Of a DNA stretch of 64,000 nucleotides, positions 1 to 9,759 are shown in pieces. The DNA comes from Calorimonas adulescens. GTDB taxonomy: Bacteria > Bacillota > Thermoanaerobacteria > Thermoanaerobacterales > UBA4877. Within the stretch, counting starts at the first letter, position 1, and each line of letters starts with the position of its first letter. A program made the translations under genes and the position numbers. The stretch is from positions 34,022 through 98,021 of the forward strand of contig NZ_VTPS01000012.1 in NCBI RefSeq assembly GCF_008274215.1. The letters run 5' to 3'. Under the pieces are notes generated by a model. That model had not been told where the DNA came from, did not search any database, and was given only the letters and a program-made list of their open reading frames with translations.

Positions 1-23
1 TAACACAATTTCATAAAAGAATA

Positions 24-50
24 AAATAAAAAACAGGGTCTCATACCCTG
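24..50 (-). terminator. Rho-independent terminator after ftsH
   Basis: On the minus strand a 6-bp stem (CAGGGT/ACCCTG, 5-nt loop) is followed by a run of six T residues. It lies just past the ftsH stop codon and should end the spoIIE-to-ftsH transcription region. Confidence 0.75.
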
Positions 51-52
51 CC

Positions 53-1852
53 CTATGCACTGGCAAACAGCTCTTCAAACTCATCTTTATTCAGTTTTTC
101 TCTTTCAATTAATGCCCTGGCAACTGAGTGCAGTTTATTTATATTATCCTTTAACAGAGTTTCAGCTTTTTTGTAGCACTCTTCAATTATTCTTCTTATT
201 TCCCTATCTATAGAGGCAGCAACCTCTTCACTGTAGTTGCGCTGCCTGCCAAAGTCCTTGCCAATAAATACTTCATCTTTCTCTGAGCCATAGACCATCG
301 GGCCCAGGTTCTCACTCATGCCATATTCTGTGACCATCTTCCTGACAAGAGACGTAGCCCGCTCCAGGTCATTCTCAGCTCCTGTAGATATGTCATGCAG
401 GACAATGTTCTCTGCCACTCTTCCACCCAACAGGTGTATTACCTCATCAATCATCTCAGATTTTGACATGAAATACTTGTCCTCTTCTGGTAGTATCATG
501 GTGTATCCACCAGCCCTGCCTCTTGGTATTATAGATACCTCATGAACCGGTGCCGTATTGGGAAGGAGTTTTGCAAGAACTGCGTGTCCAGCCTCATGAT
601 ATGCAACCAGCCTCTTATCCTTTTCACTCATCACCCTGCTCTTTTTCTCAGGTCCTGCTATAACCCTGGTCATTGCCTCTTCAAGTTCTTCCATGCCAAT
701 GGCTTTTTTGCCCCGTCTGGCCGCCAAAAGAGCGCCCTCATTCATCATATTCTCCAAATCTGCACCAGTAAAACCGGGTGTCATTCGTGCCAACGTCCCA
801 AAGTCTACCTCAGGAACAATTGGTTTGCCTCTTGCATGAACCTTCAGTATCTGTTCCCTTCCCTTCACATCTGGAAGGCCAACAACTATCTGCCTGTCAA
901 AGCGGCCTGGCCTCAAGAGTGCCGGGTCCAGTATGTCAGGCCTGTTAGTCGCCGCAATAACTATGATACCCTCATTGGTAGTAAAACCGTCCATCTCCAC
1001 AAGCAGCTGGTTTAATGTCTGTTCTCTCTCATCATGGCCGCCGCCAAGTCCTGCACCTCTATGCCTGCCAACAGCATCTATTTCATCAATAAAGACGATA
1101 CATGGAGAGTTCTTCTTGGCTTGGTCAAAAAGGTCTCTTACCCTGGCAGCGCCAACACCTACAAACATTTCCACAAAGTCAGAACCGCTTATGCTAAAAA
1201 ACGGTACCCCGGCTTCTCCGGCCACAGCCTTTGCCAGTAGAGTCTTACCCGTGCCTGGGGGACCTACAAGCAGTACACCTTTGGGTATCCTTGCCCCCAG
1301 TTCCATAAATCTGCGTGGCTGTTTTAAAAACTCCACAACCTCCTGAAGCTCCGCCTTCTCCTCATCAGCACCGGCCACGTCGTCAAAGGTTACCCTTTTC
1401 GTCTGGTCCGTCTGCATCCTGGCCCTGCTCTTACCAAAAGACATCACTCTGCTGCCTCCACCTTGAGACTGCTGCATAATAAGAAACCAGAAGACAACAA
1501 ATATCACAATCATAAATATTGTTGGGAGCATCTGAATCCACCATGGCGGATTTGTATTCTTGGGTTCAACATATTTTATCTGACCGCTGACAATATAGGG
1601 CTGTATAAACTGATCAAAGCTCTCTTCATTTATTATATTTGACTGAAAAGAAGTACCATTTTTAAGTTCGCCACTGACCATATTACCCGATATGGTTATA
1701 CTGCTTACATTATTGCTGTTTATCTCTCTTATGAGACGAGCATAATCAAAGTTTTCAACCTGTGAAGTCTGCATACCGTACATGCTGACTATAGCGTATA
1801 TGGCAATGATAATCAATATATAAAAACTTACATCCCTAAAAATTTTATTCAA
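53..1852 (-). CDS. ftsH: ATP-dependent zinc metalloprotease FtsH
   Basis: Membrane-anchored AAA+ protease that unfolds and degrades membrane and short-lived cytosolic proteins. Two N-terminal membrane segments (about residues 7-25 and 108-127) flank an extracytoplasmic domain. The AAA module follows, with Walker A GPPGTGKT at about 197-204 and Walker B IVFIDEID at about 252-259. The zinc-protease motif HEAGH is at about 419-423. I chose the TTG start at 1852 because AGGAGG lies seven bases upstream. The longer frame up to 1951 has a non-membrane extension unlike the family, and its internal ATG at 1858 is too close to that site. The resulting 599 residues match the usual FtsH length. It follows hpt, as in Bacillus. 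Confidence 0.95.
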   Translation of the reverse strand: MNKIFRDVSFYILIIIAIYAIVSMYGMQTSQVENFDYARLIREINSNNVSSITISGNMVSGELKNGTSFQSNIINEESFDQFIQPYIVSGQIKYVEPKNTNPPWWIQMLPTIFMIVIFVVFWFLIMQQSQGGGSRVMSFGKSRARMQTDQTKRVTFDDVAGADEEKAELQEVVEFLKQPRRFMELGARIPKGVLLVGPPGTGKTLLAKAVAGEAGVPFFSISGSDFVEMFVGVGAARVRDLFDQAKKNSPCIVFIDEIDAVGRHRGAGLGGGHDEREQTLNQLLVEMDGFTTNEGIIVIAATNRPDILDPALLRPGRFDRQIVVGLPDVKGREQILKVHARGKPIVPEVDFGTLARMTPGFTGADLENMMNEGALLAARRGKKAIGMEELEEAMTRVIAGPEKKSRVMSEKDKRLVAYHEAGHAVLAKLLPNTAPVHEVSIIPRGRAGGYTMILPEEDKYFMSKSEMIDEVIHLLGGRVAENIVLHDISTGAENDLERATSLVRKMVTEYGMSENLGPMVYGSEKDEVFIGKDFGRQRNYSEEVAASIDREIRRIIEECYKKAETLLKDNINKLHSVARALIEREKLNKDEFEELFASA

Positions 1853-2005
1853 AATCATGCCTCCTTTAAAAACCAAACTTATGGCACAACAATTAATTTT
1901 AGCACATTTAATATTAAAAAACAATAAAGCTGATTTTATTTGTCTATTCAAAGGCTGTCTTATAATATTACCTCGGTATCAGTTGATTTAACCTTAGAGC
2001 AAAGG

Positions 2006-2545
2006 TTAAAACTTATAGACCTCAGGTTTTAATATCCCAATATAAGGCAGATTTCTGTATTTTTCAGCAAAATCCAGTCCATAGCCAACAACAAAAAGGT
2101 CATCTATAACAAAACCGGTATAATCTACCGGTACCTCCACCCTTCTCTTCTTTGGCTTGTCCAGTAGGCTGCATATACCCAAGCTGGCAGGCTTCCTATC
2201 CAGCAATACCTTTCTCAGGTAGCTCAAAGTAAGGCCACTATCGATTACATCCTCTACAATAAGTATATCCTTCCCCTCAATACTGTAGTCCAAGTCTTTT
2301 ATAATCCTTACCACTCCTGAAGATGTGGTTGACAGCCCATAACTTGACACTGCCATGAAATCCATTGATAATGGAAGCTCTATCGCTCTGGAGAGGTCTG
2401 CCAAGAACATCATAGCCCCCTTCAGTATGCAGAGCAGCATTAGATTTTTTCCCTTATAATCCCTGGTAATCTTCTGGCCAAGTTCACTCACCTTAGCCTT
2501 AATTTCATCTTCAGTTATTAATATTTTTTCTATATCCTCATGCAC
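2006..2545 (-). CDS. hpt: Hypoxanthine phosphoribosyltransferase
   Basis: Purine salvage enzyme of the cytosol that makes IMP or GMP from hypoxanthine or guanine and PRPP. The PRPP-binding signature VEDVIDSGLT is at residues 97-106. Length (179) is typical for the bacterial 6-oxopurine enzyme. It lies between tilS and ftsH, the standard Firmicutes arrangement, with only short gaps on either side. Confidence 0.93.
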   Translation of the reverse strand: MHEDIEKILITEDEIKAKVSELGQKITRDYKGKNLMLLCILKGAMMFLADLSRAIELPLSMDFMAVSSYGLSTTSSGVVRIIKDLDYSIEGKDILIVEDVIDSGLTLSYLRKVLLDRKPASLGICSLLDKPKKRRVEVPVDYTGFVIDDLFVVGYGLDFAEKYRNLPYIGILKPEVYKF

Positions 2546-2609
2546 TGTAGCTCACACCTTTCTCGGCTGTTTTAGTATACTAAGTCTGTTATAGCAAACA
2601 GATACATCC

Positions 2610-3998
2610 TTAGCCCGCCCTTATATCATTACTAAACACTATCCTCAGGACATTTTTTGTCTCTCTATCCACTTTATATCTCTCACTTAGCCTCACCCCT
2701 GCTGCCCATACCACCTCGTCCCCATCAACAATAAGGGGGATATGGTCTCTCTTTTCCTTGGGTATCTTATTGTCAATGAAAAGCTCCTTCAGTTTTTTTG
2801 TACCTGTCATACCCAGCGGTGCTATCCTGTCTCCCGGCCTCCTGTTGCGCACGGCCAGGCCATTTTTGACCTTGTCAAAGTCAATATAGGCAGTGAGACG
2901 ATTGTGTTCGAACTCAACCTCATCCCTTACCAGAAGCTCGGTCTTCAATACTGTACCAATCTCAGGGATAAAGACCTCTCGGCCGGGCTCTATCTCATAA
3001 TAAAACATGCCAACCTTTTCTGTCGAACTGTTTCTGAATATTATTTTACCATAGCTGACCTCAACAACCAAACCATCAGGAAGATCCACACTGCTACCAG
3101 TTTGACATTTTAAAGCCAGCTTTACCACATCCTCAACATTTTTTAACCCTAGATTAAGATAATTACCCTTTACAAGCTTAACAGCATACCTGATAACCCT
3201 GTTTCTTATTGAAATCGGTAATCTCAAAAGATTTTGTATTTCTACAGTCACCCTGCCATCCTCATAATTTACAAAATCATTTAAAAACTTGAGCACAATA
3301 TCCTCAAAAAATTCCTCATCCTCGCGAAGCAGGGTAGCCGTCCTTGCAATAGAGTCTACCACATCAGGGTTAATCTCCTCCATAGCTGGCAAAATTCTCA
3401 ATCTGACCCTGTTCCTGTCGTACACAGCCTCATAATTTGTGGCATCAATCCTCGGCTCAATACCTTGCAATGAGAGATATTCTTCAATCTCACTTCTGCT
3501 AACCTCTATAAGCGGCCTTATAATCTTACCATTTACAGGCCTTATTCCCACAAGTCCAGTGGTACCGCTCCCCCTTATCAAATGCAGGAGAAATGTCTCC
3601 GCCAAGTCATTCTTATTATGGGCTACAGCAATTCTGTTTGCCTGTTTCTTTAAAGCTATCTCATTAAAAAACTCATATCTTACATTTCTTCCAACCAGCT
3701 CAGAGGAAAGGCCTGTCTTTTTAACAATCTCTGGCACATTGACCCTGCGCACAAAAAATGGCAGACCCAGGGTGCCGGCAATTTTCTCCACAAAAATGGC
3801 ATCCTCATCCGCCTCAGTCCCCCTTATGCCATGATTAACATGAGCAACATACAGATTTAAGTCGAATGTCTCTTTAAGACTGTACAGGATGTATAAAAGG
3901 CAAAGTGAGTCAGGACCACCTGAGACTCCCACTACAACTCCATCACCTTTTTCCAGCATATTATATTTTTTTATGGTGGCGATTACCTTGTCTTCCAT
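2610..3998 (-). CDS. tilS: tRNA(Ile)-lysidine synthetase TilS
   Basis: ATP-dependent enzyme that attaches lysine to C34 of the CAU-anticodon isoleucine tRNA so that it reads AUA. This is an essential function, and AUA codons are common in this window. The N-terminal PP-loop signature SGGPDS is at residues 26-31. The middle and C-terminal parts (including a region with KKLKELFIDNKIP) match the TilS substrate-binding and C-terminal domains. The 462-residue length is normal. It starts just 12 bases after the end of the yabT-like kinase gene. Confidence 0.94.
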   Translation of the reverse strand: MEDKVIATIKKYNMLEKGDGVVVGVSGGPDSLCLLYILYSLKETFDLNLYVAHVNHGIRGTEADEDAIFVEKIAGTLGLPFFVRRVNVPEIVKKTGLSSELVGRNVRYEFFNEIALKKQANRIAVAHNKNDLAETFLLHLIRGSGTTGLVGIRPVNGKIIRPLIEVSRSEIEEYLSLQGIEPRIDATNYEAVYDRNRVRLRILPAMEEINPDVVDSIARTATLLREDEEFFEDIVLKFLNDFVNYEDGRVTVEIQNLLRLPISIRNRVIRYAVKLVKGNYLNLGLKNVEDVVKLALKCQTGSSVDLPDGLVVEVSYGKIIFRNSSTEKVGMFYYEIEPGREVFIPEIGTVLKTELLVRDEVEFEHNRLTAYIDFDKVKNGLAVRNRRPGDRIAPLGMTGTKKLKELFIDNKIPKEKRDHIPLIVDGDEVVWAAGVRLSERYKVDRETKNVLRIVFSNDIRAG

Positions 3999-4010
3999 AA
4001 AAGTCAGCCC

Positions 4011-4877
4011 TCATAACACATATAATATTACACACACAAGAAAAATCAAGCTTGCCACTAAAATGATATTAATATAAAGGTCAAGGCAGTCTGCCTGAGC
4101 AACCTCAGCCAAGCCACACAGCATTGTAAGTCTTTCCCTTGTTTCGGCCAGGCCAGCATGGCCTTTAAAAACATCACTCATAATACCATACAGTCTTGAT
4201 GGGATAATACCAGATAACTTCCTCAAAATCAGGTCAATACCCCGCCTGTTAAATGAATACATATGAACCGGTATTAGAAGATTTGCTATAAACATCATTA
4301 TCTCAAAAGCTGCATACCCATCGTCAGCCCGTCTGACGCCACAATCCCAGAATGCCCTGTCATAGACAGAAGTATATTCTCTCACCATACCACCAACCTC
4401 AGAAAGGCTTCCAAGGTCTATAAGGCGTAAAATACCATTTTTAGTGTCCAGCATCAGGTTTTCAGGCTTTAAGTCTGTATATACATACCCCATCTTGAAA
4501 AACTCAGTAAAAATCTCTGCTATAAGGACGGCTATGCTGATTACAGTCCTTAAATCCAGCTTCCTTAATCTTATTATCTCAGCCAGGTTTTGCCCCTCTA
4601 TATATTCTAATATTATATAGTGTTGTCTCTCATTATTCAATATAAAATCATCGATTTCATATGCTTCAGGCAAAAATTTTTTGTTTGTATTTTTAATAAA
4701 TCTGTATTCCCGTGTAAGGCTTATTACATCGCTGCTGGCCTTAAGACAGTATTTCTTTTTATCCTTTAAAACAAGATAGGCAGCACCTATACCTCCCCTG
4801 CCAAGCGGTTTTATTATGGTATATGTGCTGCCACTCCAGAGCCCCGTTATCTTCTGTCCCGACCTCATAATTTCCAT
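4011..4877 (-). CDS. yabT: YabT-like serine/threonine protein kinase with C-terminal membrane anchor
   Basis: Hanks-type kinase fold with a glycine-rich loop GRGGIG (about 26-31), catalytic lysine in YCLK (about 46), catalytic loop YTDLKPEN (133-140; Tyr replaces the usual His of HRD, Asp135 and Asn140 kept) and DLG in place of DFG (154-156). A single hydrophobic segment at about 268-287 would anchor the C terminus. The position between the VWA gene and tilS matches B. subtilis yabT, a sporulation-linked kinase. By analogy this one probably acts at the septum or forespore membrane; that role is inference. It follows the yabS-like gene by six bases, so the two are probably co-translated. Confidence 0.85.
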   Translation of the reverse strand: MEIMRSGQKITGLWSGSTYTIIKPLGRGGIGAAYLVLKDKKKYCLKASSDVISLTREYRFIKNTNKKFLPEAYEIDDFILNNERQHYIILEYIEGQNLAEIIRLRKLDLRTVISIAVLIAEIFTEFFKMGYVYTDLKPENLMLDTKNGILRLIDLGSLSEVGGMVREYTSVYDRAFWDCGVRRADDGYAAFEIMMFIANLLIPVHMYSFNRRGIDLILRKLSGIIPSRLYGIMSDVFKGHAGLAETRERLTMLCGLAEVAQADCLDLYINIILVASLIFLVCVILYVL

Positions 4878-4883
4878 GACTGC

Positions 4884-5585
4884 CTACACCAAACTCTCAT
4901 AGGCCAGCGGTTTATCCTTAATAAGTTCTGCTGCAAACTCAATGGCTGAGGCAGTAGGTGTACCTCCACCTGTCACTACCTCCATTACAATACTCTCCAG
5001 TTCGTCAATATCACTGGTAAAACCTTTCAACAGGTATGCCCCGTTTCTTTCTGATGGATAGCATATCACAGCAATCTGGGTCTCACCCTTCCTGGCTCCC
5101 AGTGACTTCAACAATTCTATAACTCCCCTTTTAGCTTCATCAATCTTATCTGCCATGCTTCCACTGGCGTCGATGACCACGGCCACCTTGAGATTTGTCT
5201 CATCGGTGAGCCTGTTAATAAAGTCCACCACCTGAAATCTAAGTTCAGGATGTATCTCGTCTATGCCTTTTTTTAAGACCTCCTTAAGTTCTCTGTCAAC
5301 CACCTCGGTCAGGGTACCGGCAACAGACCTCATAGTGGCAGAGGTAAGGGTTTTCCCCAATTCGCTTATCCTTATGAGGTCATGCACTCCTCCACCTGCC
5401 CTTGCAATGCCCTTAATCTCTTTTAATGCCCTGTTGCTGCAGACGTTATCATCCACAACCCCTATGGCATTTATTATTATCCCGTCCTTATGGACGTTTC
5501 CGGCAACTATACAGGGGTCCGGTCCAATATTGGAACACCCGTCTGTCACTATATTTATCAGTCTCATCGTCATGTTAGCAGACAT
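4884..5585 (-). CDS. yabS: YabS-like VWA domain protein, permuted order
   Basis: Von Willebrand factor A protein with MIDAS residues DASGSM at 139-144 and a GGGTPT segment near 205. The N terminus (about 8-80, beginning LINIVTDG) looks like the second half of a VWA domain. The C terminus stops just where that half would normally follow, so the fold appears circularly permuted. As I recall, B. subtilis YabS has the same layout. Start at 5585 is supported by AAGGAGG seven bases upstream. It lies between spoIIE and the yabT-like kinase, and a sporulation-linked role is inferred from that position. Confidence 0.82.
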   Translation of the reverse strand: MSANMTMRLINIVTDGCSNIGPDPCIVAGNVHKDGIIINAIGVVDDNVCSNRALKEIKGIARAGGGVHDLIRISELGKTLTSATMRSVAGTLTEVVDRELKEVLKKGIDEIHPELRFQVVDFINRLTDETNLKVAVVIDASGSMADKIDEAKRGVIELLKSLGARKGETQIAVICYPSERNGAYLLKGFTSDIDELESIVMEVVTGGGTPTASAIEFAAELIKDKPLAYESLV

Positions 5586-5651
5586 AAAGATTCCTCCTTA
5601 ATTTATGGTTTTATATCATTCATTATTTCCATAATAAGGAGGAAATATTCA

Positions 5652-7982
5652 TTATCCCCAGATTCTGGAAACCAATATGGTCATATCATCACCGGGTTTC
5701 CCTTTATTGAGCACCTGCTTCATCAGCTTCTCGGCCATTTCCTGAGGATTGCTGGTATCTATACCCTTTATAATCCCCTGTATTATGTCTTCCTTGTCTT
5801 CTCCATCTATACAGTCGATAACCCCATCTGTCATCATAACAAGCATATCCCCCTCATTTAAAATCCTCTTTACGGGCAATATAGAAATTTCGTCCAGAGC
5901 TCCTGCTGGAAGGTTTTCATTTTTAACTGTATCTACAGAGTTTTTCCTCTTTATATAACTTACAGGAGCACCCATTTTAAAAGCCTCTACCTTCCCAGAA
6001 TACCTGTCTATTATTGAAATATCCATGGTGGTATACATATCATCATGAGACTTTAAATTAAGTATAGAATTTATTGACTTTATCGTTATATCCTCTGTAA
6101 ATCCAGAATTTAAAAATTTCTCTAAAAGTCCAACCGCCGTGCTGCTTATTATTCCAGCCTCTTTGCCTGTACCCATGCCGTCACCTATGGCCACGAGGTA
6201 TCTGCCTCCTGAAAGTTCACTGAATATAAAGTTATCACCATTGCCGCTGTGTTCTTTTGCTATATGCGCTACACCTGTAGTGACGTTGTACCTTTCTCTT
6301 TCCACCAAGTGTATGGTACATGAGTTTTCCTTTCCGTCCAGTCTGCATACATCGTCCTTCCTCCTGTATCTCTTGCCCATAACCCTTGATACAACAGGTT
6401 CAATTATTTTAGAACATTCGGCCTTACCAAAACAGGCCACCCTTTTTATAAAGACCTCATCGCTGCCGCTGTCGTTCTGCAGTACTATGACCTCTTCAGG
6501 AGTTATACCATCTTTATCCAATTCAACAAAAATCTCTTCCTCCAGATCCTCGCGGAAATGGTCGTGGGTCTTTATGGAGTCTGCCATGTTGCTTACAATT
6601 CGGCTTAAATCCTTCAGTTGCTCTGAAACAATCATCTGACTCTTATTAAGCCGCTTCTGCCACATGGAGTTTAACATGTAAAAATCATAGAGGTTGTTGA
6701 TTTCCTTTATCATAGTATTTACGTGGATGCACCTGTTTTGTGGGACATCCTCGGCAGTAACCTCTCCCTTGAGCTCAAGAAGGGTTATCATGTCAAATAT
6801 AAACTGATAGGTATAATAGAAATCCCTGCCCCAGCACTGATTACGTTTGATGCAGGACTCGCACACCTCATCTGCAGCCCGTGCTATAACCCTTGATATA
6901 TCTTGTCTAACCATTACCGAGTTTCTTGCTCCGTCAAATACTGAAGCCAGCTCACTCATAACGCCAGACATGTCCTTAAGCCTGGTAAAGACAATATCCC
7001 TGGTCTTATGCATTAATTTTCTGCTGGATTTAAATCTCTCTATACTCCTGTTAAGGTACAAACTTAAGGCTTTAATCATGCTCCGCGGTATCAAAAGACA
7101 GATGAAGCCGGAAAGCAAAAGCTCCTTTAAATAGATGGACATGACATATCCTGCTAATTTGTCCAATATAAAGTAGGAAATAACAAGGCTGCTTACAGAA
7201 CCTATTATGCCAAGGCTGCTGAATGCCCCAGCCAAGAGCCCTGCAAGCGAGAATAACAGCCCTGTTGAGGATGTCGCAGACCCTGTGATCTGTGTGACAA
7301 CTGCCATCAGCACGCCAACTGCAGCCCCTGCCCCAAGCCCGCCAGTGTAAGCTATTATGGTAAGCCCTGACATCGCCACAATCATCCAGAGTGAAAGTCC
7401 ATATACCCGGATATCCTTCAGGCTTGTAATAATAAGCCCATAGGTAATGCCTAAGGATATAATCTCCTCTTTGCTGAGATACTTCCTTGATGTGGAGCCC
7501 TGTACTATATCCAGTGCATTGTCAAAGACAAATACCGTAGAAAACACAATTACAGATTCCAGCACCACTAATATCAGGTCATACATTATGCGTCCTGTTA
7601 AAAAATACATCACCAGGCCTACTGTAAATACCGCAGATGCGGTAATCAAGGCCCTTACATTGGCTTTTGCTACGGGCTTTAAAAAATATAAAAGGGCAGC
7701 AACGACTGCATAAGTTACTATATATCTTATGGTATTCGGAAACATGCCTGAACTGAGAAGCCCCAAAATGCAGAAGGCAGAGATGACTATGTTCGTTCTG
7801 TTCCTGCCTGTAATACTGCCTATATAGGCCAGGCCAAAGGGAAAACTTCCATAAAACACCCCGACCCTGCCTATAAAAAATCCCATTATTGAGAGAAGCA
7901 CAAATTTTTCTATAAAACTCCTAAGTTTGAATGTACCCTTCACAGTATCTGAAGCATTTCTTTCAACATTATCAGCATACAT
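5652..7982 (-). CDS. spoIIE: Stage II sporulation protein E, membrane PP2C phosphatase
   Basis: Dephosphorylates the anti-anti-sigma factor SpoIIAA to release sigma F in the forespore. The N-terminal 300 or so residues are a series of hydrophobic segments (polytopic membrane region). A central cysteine-containing regulatory part follows, with CESC and CIKRNQC near 380. The last 200 residues are a PP2C phosphatase domain with the metal-site motif GDGMGTGKEAG and a late MMTDGVID. Length 776 is close to the family norm. GGAGGG seven bases upstream supports the ATG at 7982. Its presence shows the organism is an endospore former by descent. Confidence 0.95.
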   Translation of the reverse strand: MYADNVERNASDTVKGTFKLRSFIEKFVLLSIMGFFIGRVGVFYGSFPFGLAYIGSITGRNRTNIVISAFCILGLLSSGMFPNTIRYIVTYAVVAALLYFLKPVAKANVRALITASAVFTVGLVMYFLTGRIMYDLILVVLESVIVFSTVFVFDNALDIVQGSTSRKYLSKEEIISLGITYGLIITSLKDIRVYGLSLWMIVAMSGLTIIAYTGGLGAGAAVGVLMAVVTQITGSATSSTGLLFSLAGLLAGAFSSLGIIGSVSSLVISYFILDKLAGYVMSIYLKELLLSGFICLLIPRSMIKALSLYLNRSIERFKSSRKLMHKTRDIVFTRLKDMSGVMSELASVFDGARNSVMVRQDISRVIARAADEVCESCIKRNQCWGRDFYYTYQFIFDMITLLELKGEVTAEDVPQNRCIHVNTMIKEINNLYDFYMLNSMWQKRLNKSQMIVSEQLKDLSRIVSNMADSIKTHDHFREDLEEEIFVELDKDGITPEEVIVLQNDSGSDEVFIKRVACFGKAECSKIIEPVVSRVMGKRYRRKDDVCRLDGKENSCTIHLVERERYNVTTGVAHIAKEHSGNGDNFIFSELSGGRYLVAIGDGMGTGKEAGIISSTAVGLLEKFLNSGFTEDITIKSINSILNLKSHDDMYTTMDISIIDRYSGKVEAFKMGAPVSYIKRKNSVDTVKNENLPAGALDEISILPVKRILNEGDMLVMMTDGVIDCIDGEDKEDIIQGIIKGIDTSNPQEMAEKLMKQVLNKGKPGDDMTILVSRIWG

Positions 7983-8068
7983 ACCAATCCCTCCATAGAA
8001 AGATTATACCAATTTATGGAAGGATAATTTGTAAATATTTGGTACAAGAATGCATATAAATTATGACA

Positions 8069-8102
8069 AAAAAAGACACACCCGCATGGTGTGTCTTTTT
8101 TG
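8069..8102 (-). terminator. Terminator after the B12-binding gene
   Basis: A perfect GACACACC/GGTGTGTC stem with a 5-nt loop is flanked by A and T runs on both sides, so it could work in either direction. It lies directly after the stop codon of the minus-strand B12-binding gene. Confidence 0.8.
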
Positions 8103-8106
8103 CCGG

Positions 8107-9759
8107 TTATGCCGGCACCCTTTCAGTGCTATTGAGTATCCTGTCAAGCCTTTCCCTCTCAGCAAGGACCCTGCCATCCTTTTCGTCATAGGCATATAGA
8201 GCTCCATTGATAAGCCTTGTGGCAAGGGTACCATTGGCCATACTGTTTCCCTTAAGATGGGGGGCATCCAGGATCCCCATTTTTATAGCCCTGGCTATCA
8301 CTATAGGGTCAGCAAGAGGGTCTTTTGAGCCTTGCCCTACGGCCTTGACAGCATCAATTATTGCAAGGGCATCGGCCACCAGTTCGTCCTTGCGCCTCAT
8401 TATTTCTCCATCGGCGGTGACATCAGGAGCTCCCTGCATATGGTTCTTTACAACACCTCTCACCAGTTTTGCGCTCTCTATCACATCCTCTGGAGTTGCA
8501 GCATGGTGAGCCTCACAAAATCCCACCACATGATAGATATGGGGTTTTATAGCCATAGCTGTATAGCATGATGCGGCAAGCTGCCCCTTGGCCATGTAAA
8601 GGTCGGTGGGGAAGCTGGCCAGGCCCGCTCTTGCCTGCCTGTAGGTTATAAAGTCATCATCATGGAGTGATTCCACCAGTTCAATAGCTGCAAGCATTTT
8701 TGCTATATCCATCCTTGGAGACTCGTTGGGAGGAAGGTTAAACATATACTGGGCAACATAGTGCCTTACACCCATCTTTTTGGCATTGTATGCCGCAAGG
8801 TATGAGGCTGCCACATATATGGCATCGTGGGCATCCCTCAAACCCCAGTGGTGGGCCTCATTAACCTCTACAGGCACTCCCCTCTCTCCATGCCATCTCA
8901 TGAGCTGTTGATTTTCTGCTATAGAGGTTACAAGGTCCCTCGGTCCCCTGCCATCCAGCCGGTTATACCAGCAGAGGGGGATGGCTGCCCAGGCATTGTG
9001 TATGGTATCTAAAAGCATCTTTGCCATTTCAAATACATTATTGGTACCGCTGTAGCATCTTAATAGAGGATAGTTCCCTGTTCTTGAATTTTCATACAAT
9101 GCCTTGAAATCTTCCGCAGTACGTAGGGGTGCTCCTCCTGCCCCATCAAGGTCATGGTCCATTTTTTCAGGCTCAAAGAAGTGTTCCTGGGCATTTTGGT
9201 CGGGGGCAATGGATATGACATCAACCACCTTTGACTCGGCAATCTTTCTCACACCCTCAATGGTCGCCCCAAGGTCAGGAAGCCCAAAATGGTGTCTTAT
9301 TACAGGGAATGGATATTTGCTTTCTATCCTGCCTATCAGGCTTTGAGGATAAATCTCATTCTTTTCCCTGTTATCCTCTATGCCCTTCAGATACATGATG
9401 GTATCATCCATGTCCCCCGACCCATCAAATATTTTTTCAAATATCCTGTACTGCCTTGCAACATCGGCCGTTGGCTCAGTACCTCCAAATACCCATTTTA
9501 TATCCTTGAGCCTGTATCTCTCTATTCCAGAATCTATTTTATCGAGTAACGGTTTTAATGCAGATGGTGTAAGCCTGTAGCTTATGCCTACCATGTACGG
9601 GCTGTGCTCAATTGCGGCCTCAATGATCCTTTCTGGCGCCACGGCAGGCCCCATAAACATGGTATCGTAACCCTGTTCCTCGGCTAACTTCAGGAAGTTC
9701 ATAATACCTGCTACATGGACGTCGTTGCCAAGTGCGGCTGCTATTATTAGCCTCTTCAT
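8107..9759 (-). CDS. B12-binding-domain protein with large C-terminal domain, possible mutase
   Basis: The first 110 or so residues form a cobalamin-binding domain with the DxHxxG signature as DVHVAG at 13-18, which implies His-on, base-off B12 binding. The remaining 400 residues contain an EVNEAHHWG segment and resemble, by eye, the large TIM-barrel subunit of glutamate mutase-type enzymes, fused here to the B12 domain. I cannot name the substrate. The start codon overlaps the stop of the upstream opine-dehydrogenase-like gene (ATGA), so the two are translationally coupled. The pair sits behind tandem c-di-AMP riboswitches, which suggests a link to osmolyte or amino-acid balance. The reaction order (mutase feeding the dehydrogenase) is inference. 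Confidence 0.6.
   Translation of the reverse strand: MKRLIIAAALGNDVHVAGIMNFLKLAEEQGYDTMFMGPAVAPERIIEAAIEHSPYMVGISYRLTPSALKPLLDKIDSGIERYRLKDIKWVFGGTEPTADVARQYRIFEKIFDGSGDMDDTIMYLKGIEDNREKNEIYPQSLIGRIESKYPFPVIRHHFGLPDLGATIEGVRKIAESKVVDVISIAPDQNAQEHFFEPEKMDHDLDGAGGAPLRTAEDFKALYENSRTGNYPLLRCYSGTNNVFEMAKMLLDTIHNAWAAIPLCWYNRLDGRGPRDLVTSIAENQQLMRWHGERGVPVEVNEAHHWGLRDAHDAIYVAASYLAAYNAKKMGVRHYVAQYMFNLPPNESPRMDIAKMLAAIELVESLHDDDFITYRQARAGLASFPTDLYMAKGQLAASCYTAMAIKPHIYHVVGFCEAHHAATPEDVIESAKLVRGVVKNHMQGAPDVTADGEIMRRKDELVADALAIIDAVKAVGQGSKDPLADPIVIARAIKMGILDAPHLKGNSMANGTLATRLINGALYAYDEKDGRVLAERERLDRILNSTERVPA

Noticed and set aside
1853..1951. N-terminal extension of FtsH by 33 residues
   Set aside because: No ribosome binding site at its start, and the known family length and the AGGAGG site support TTG 1852.
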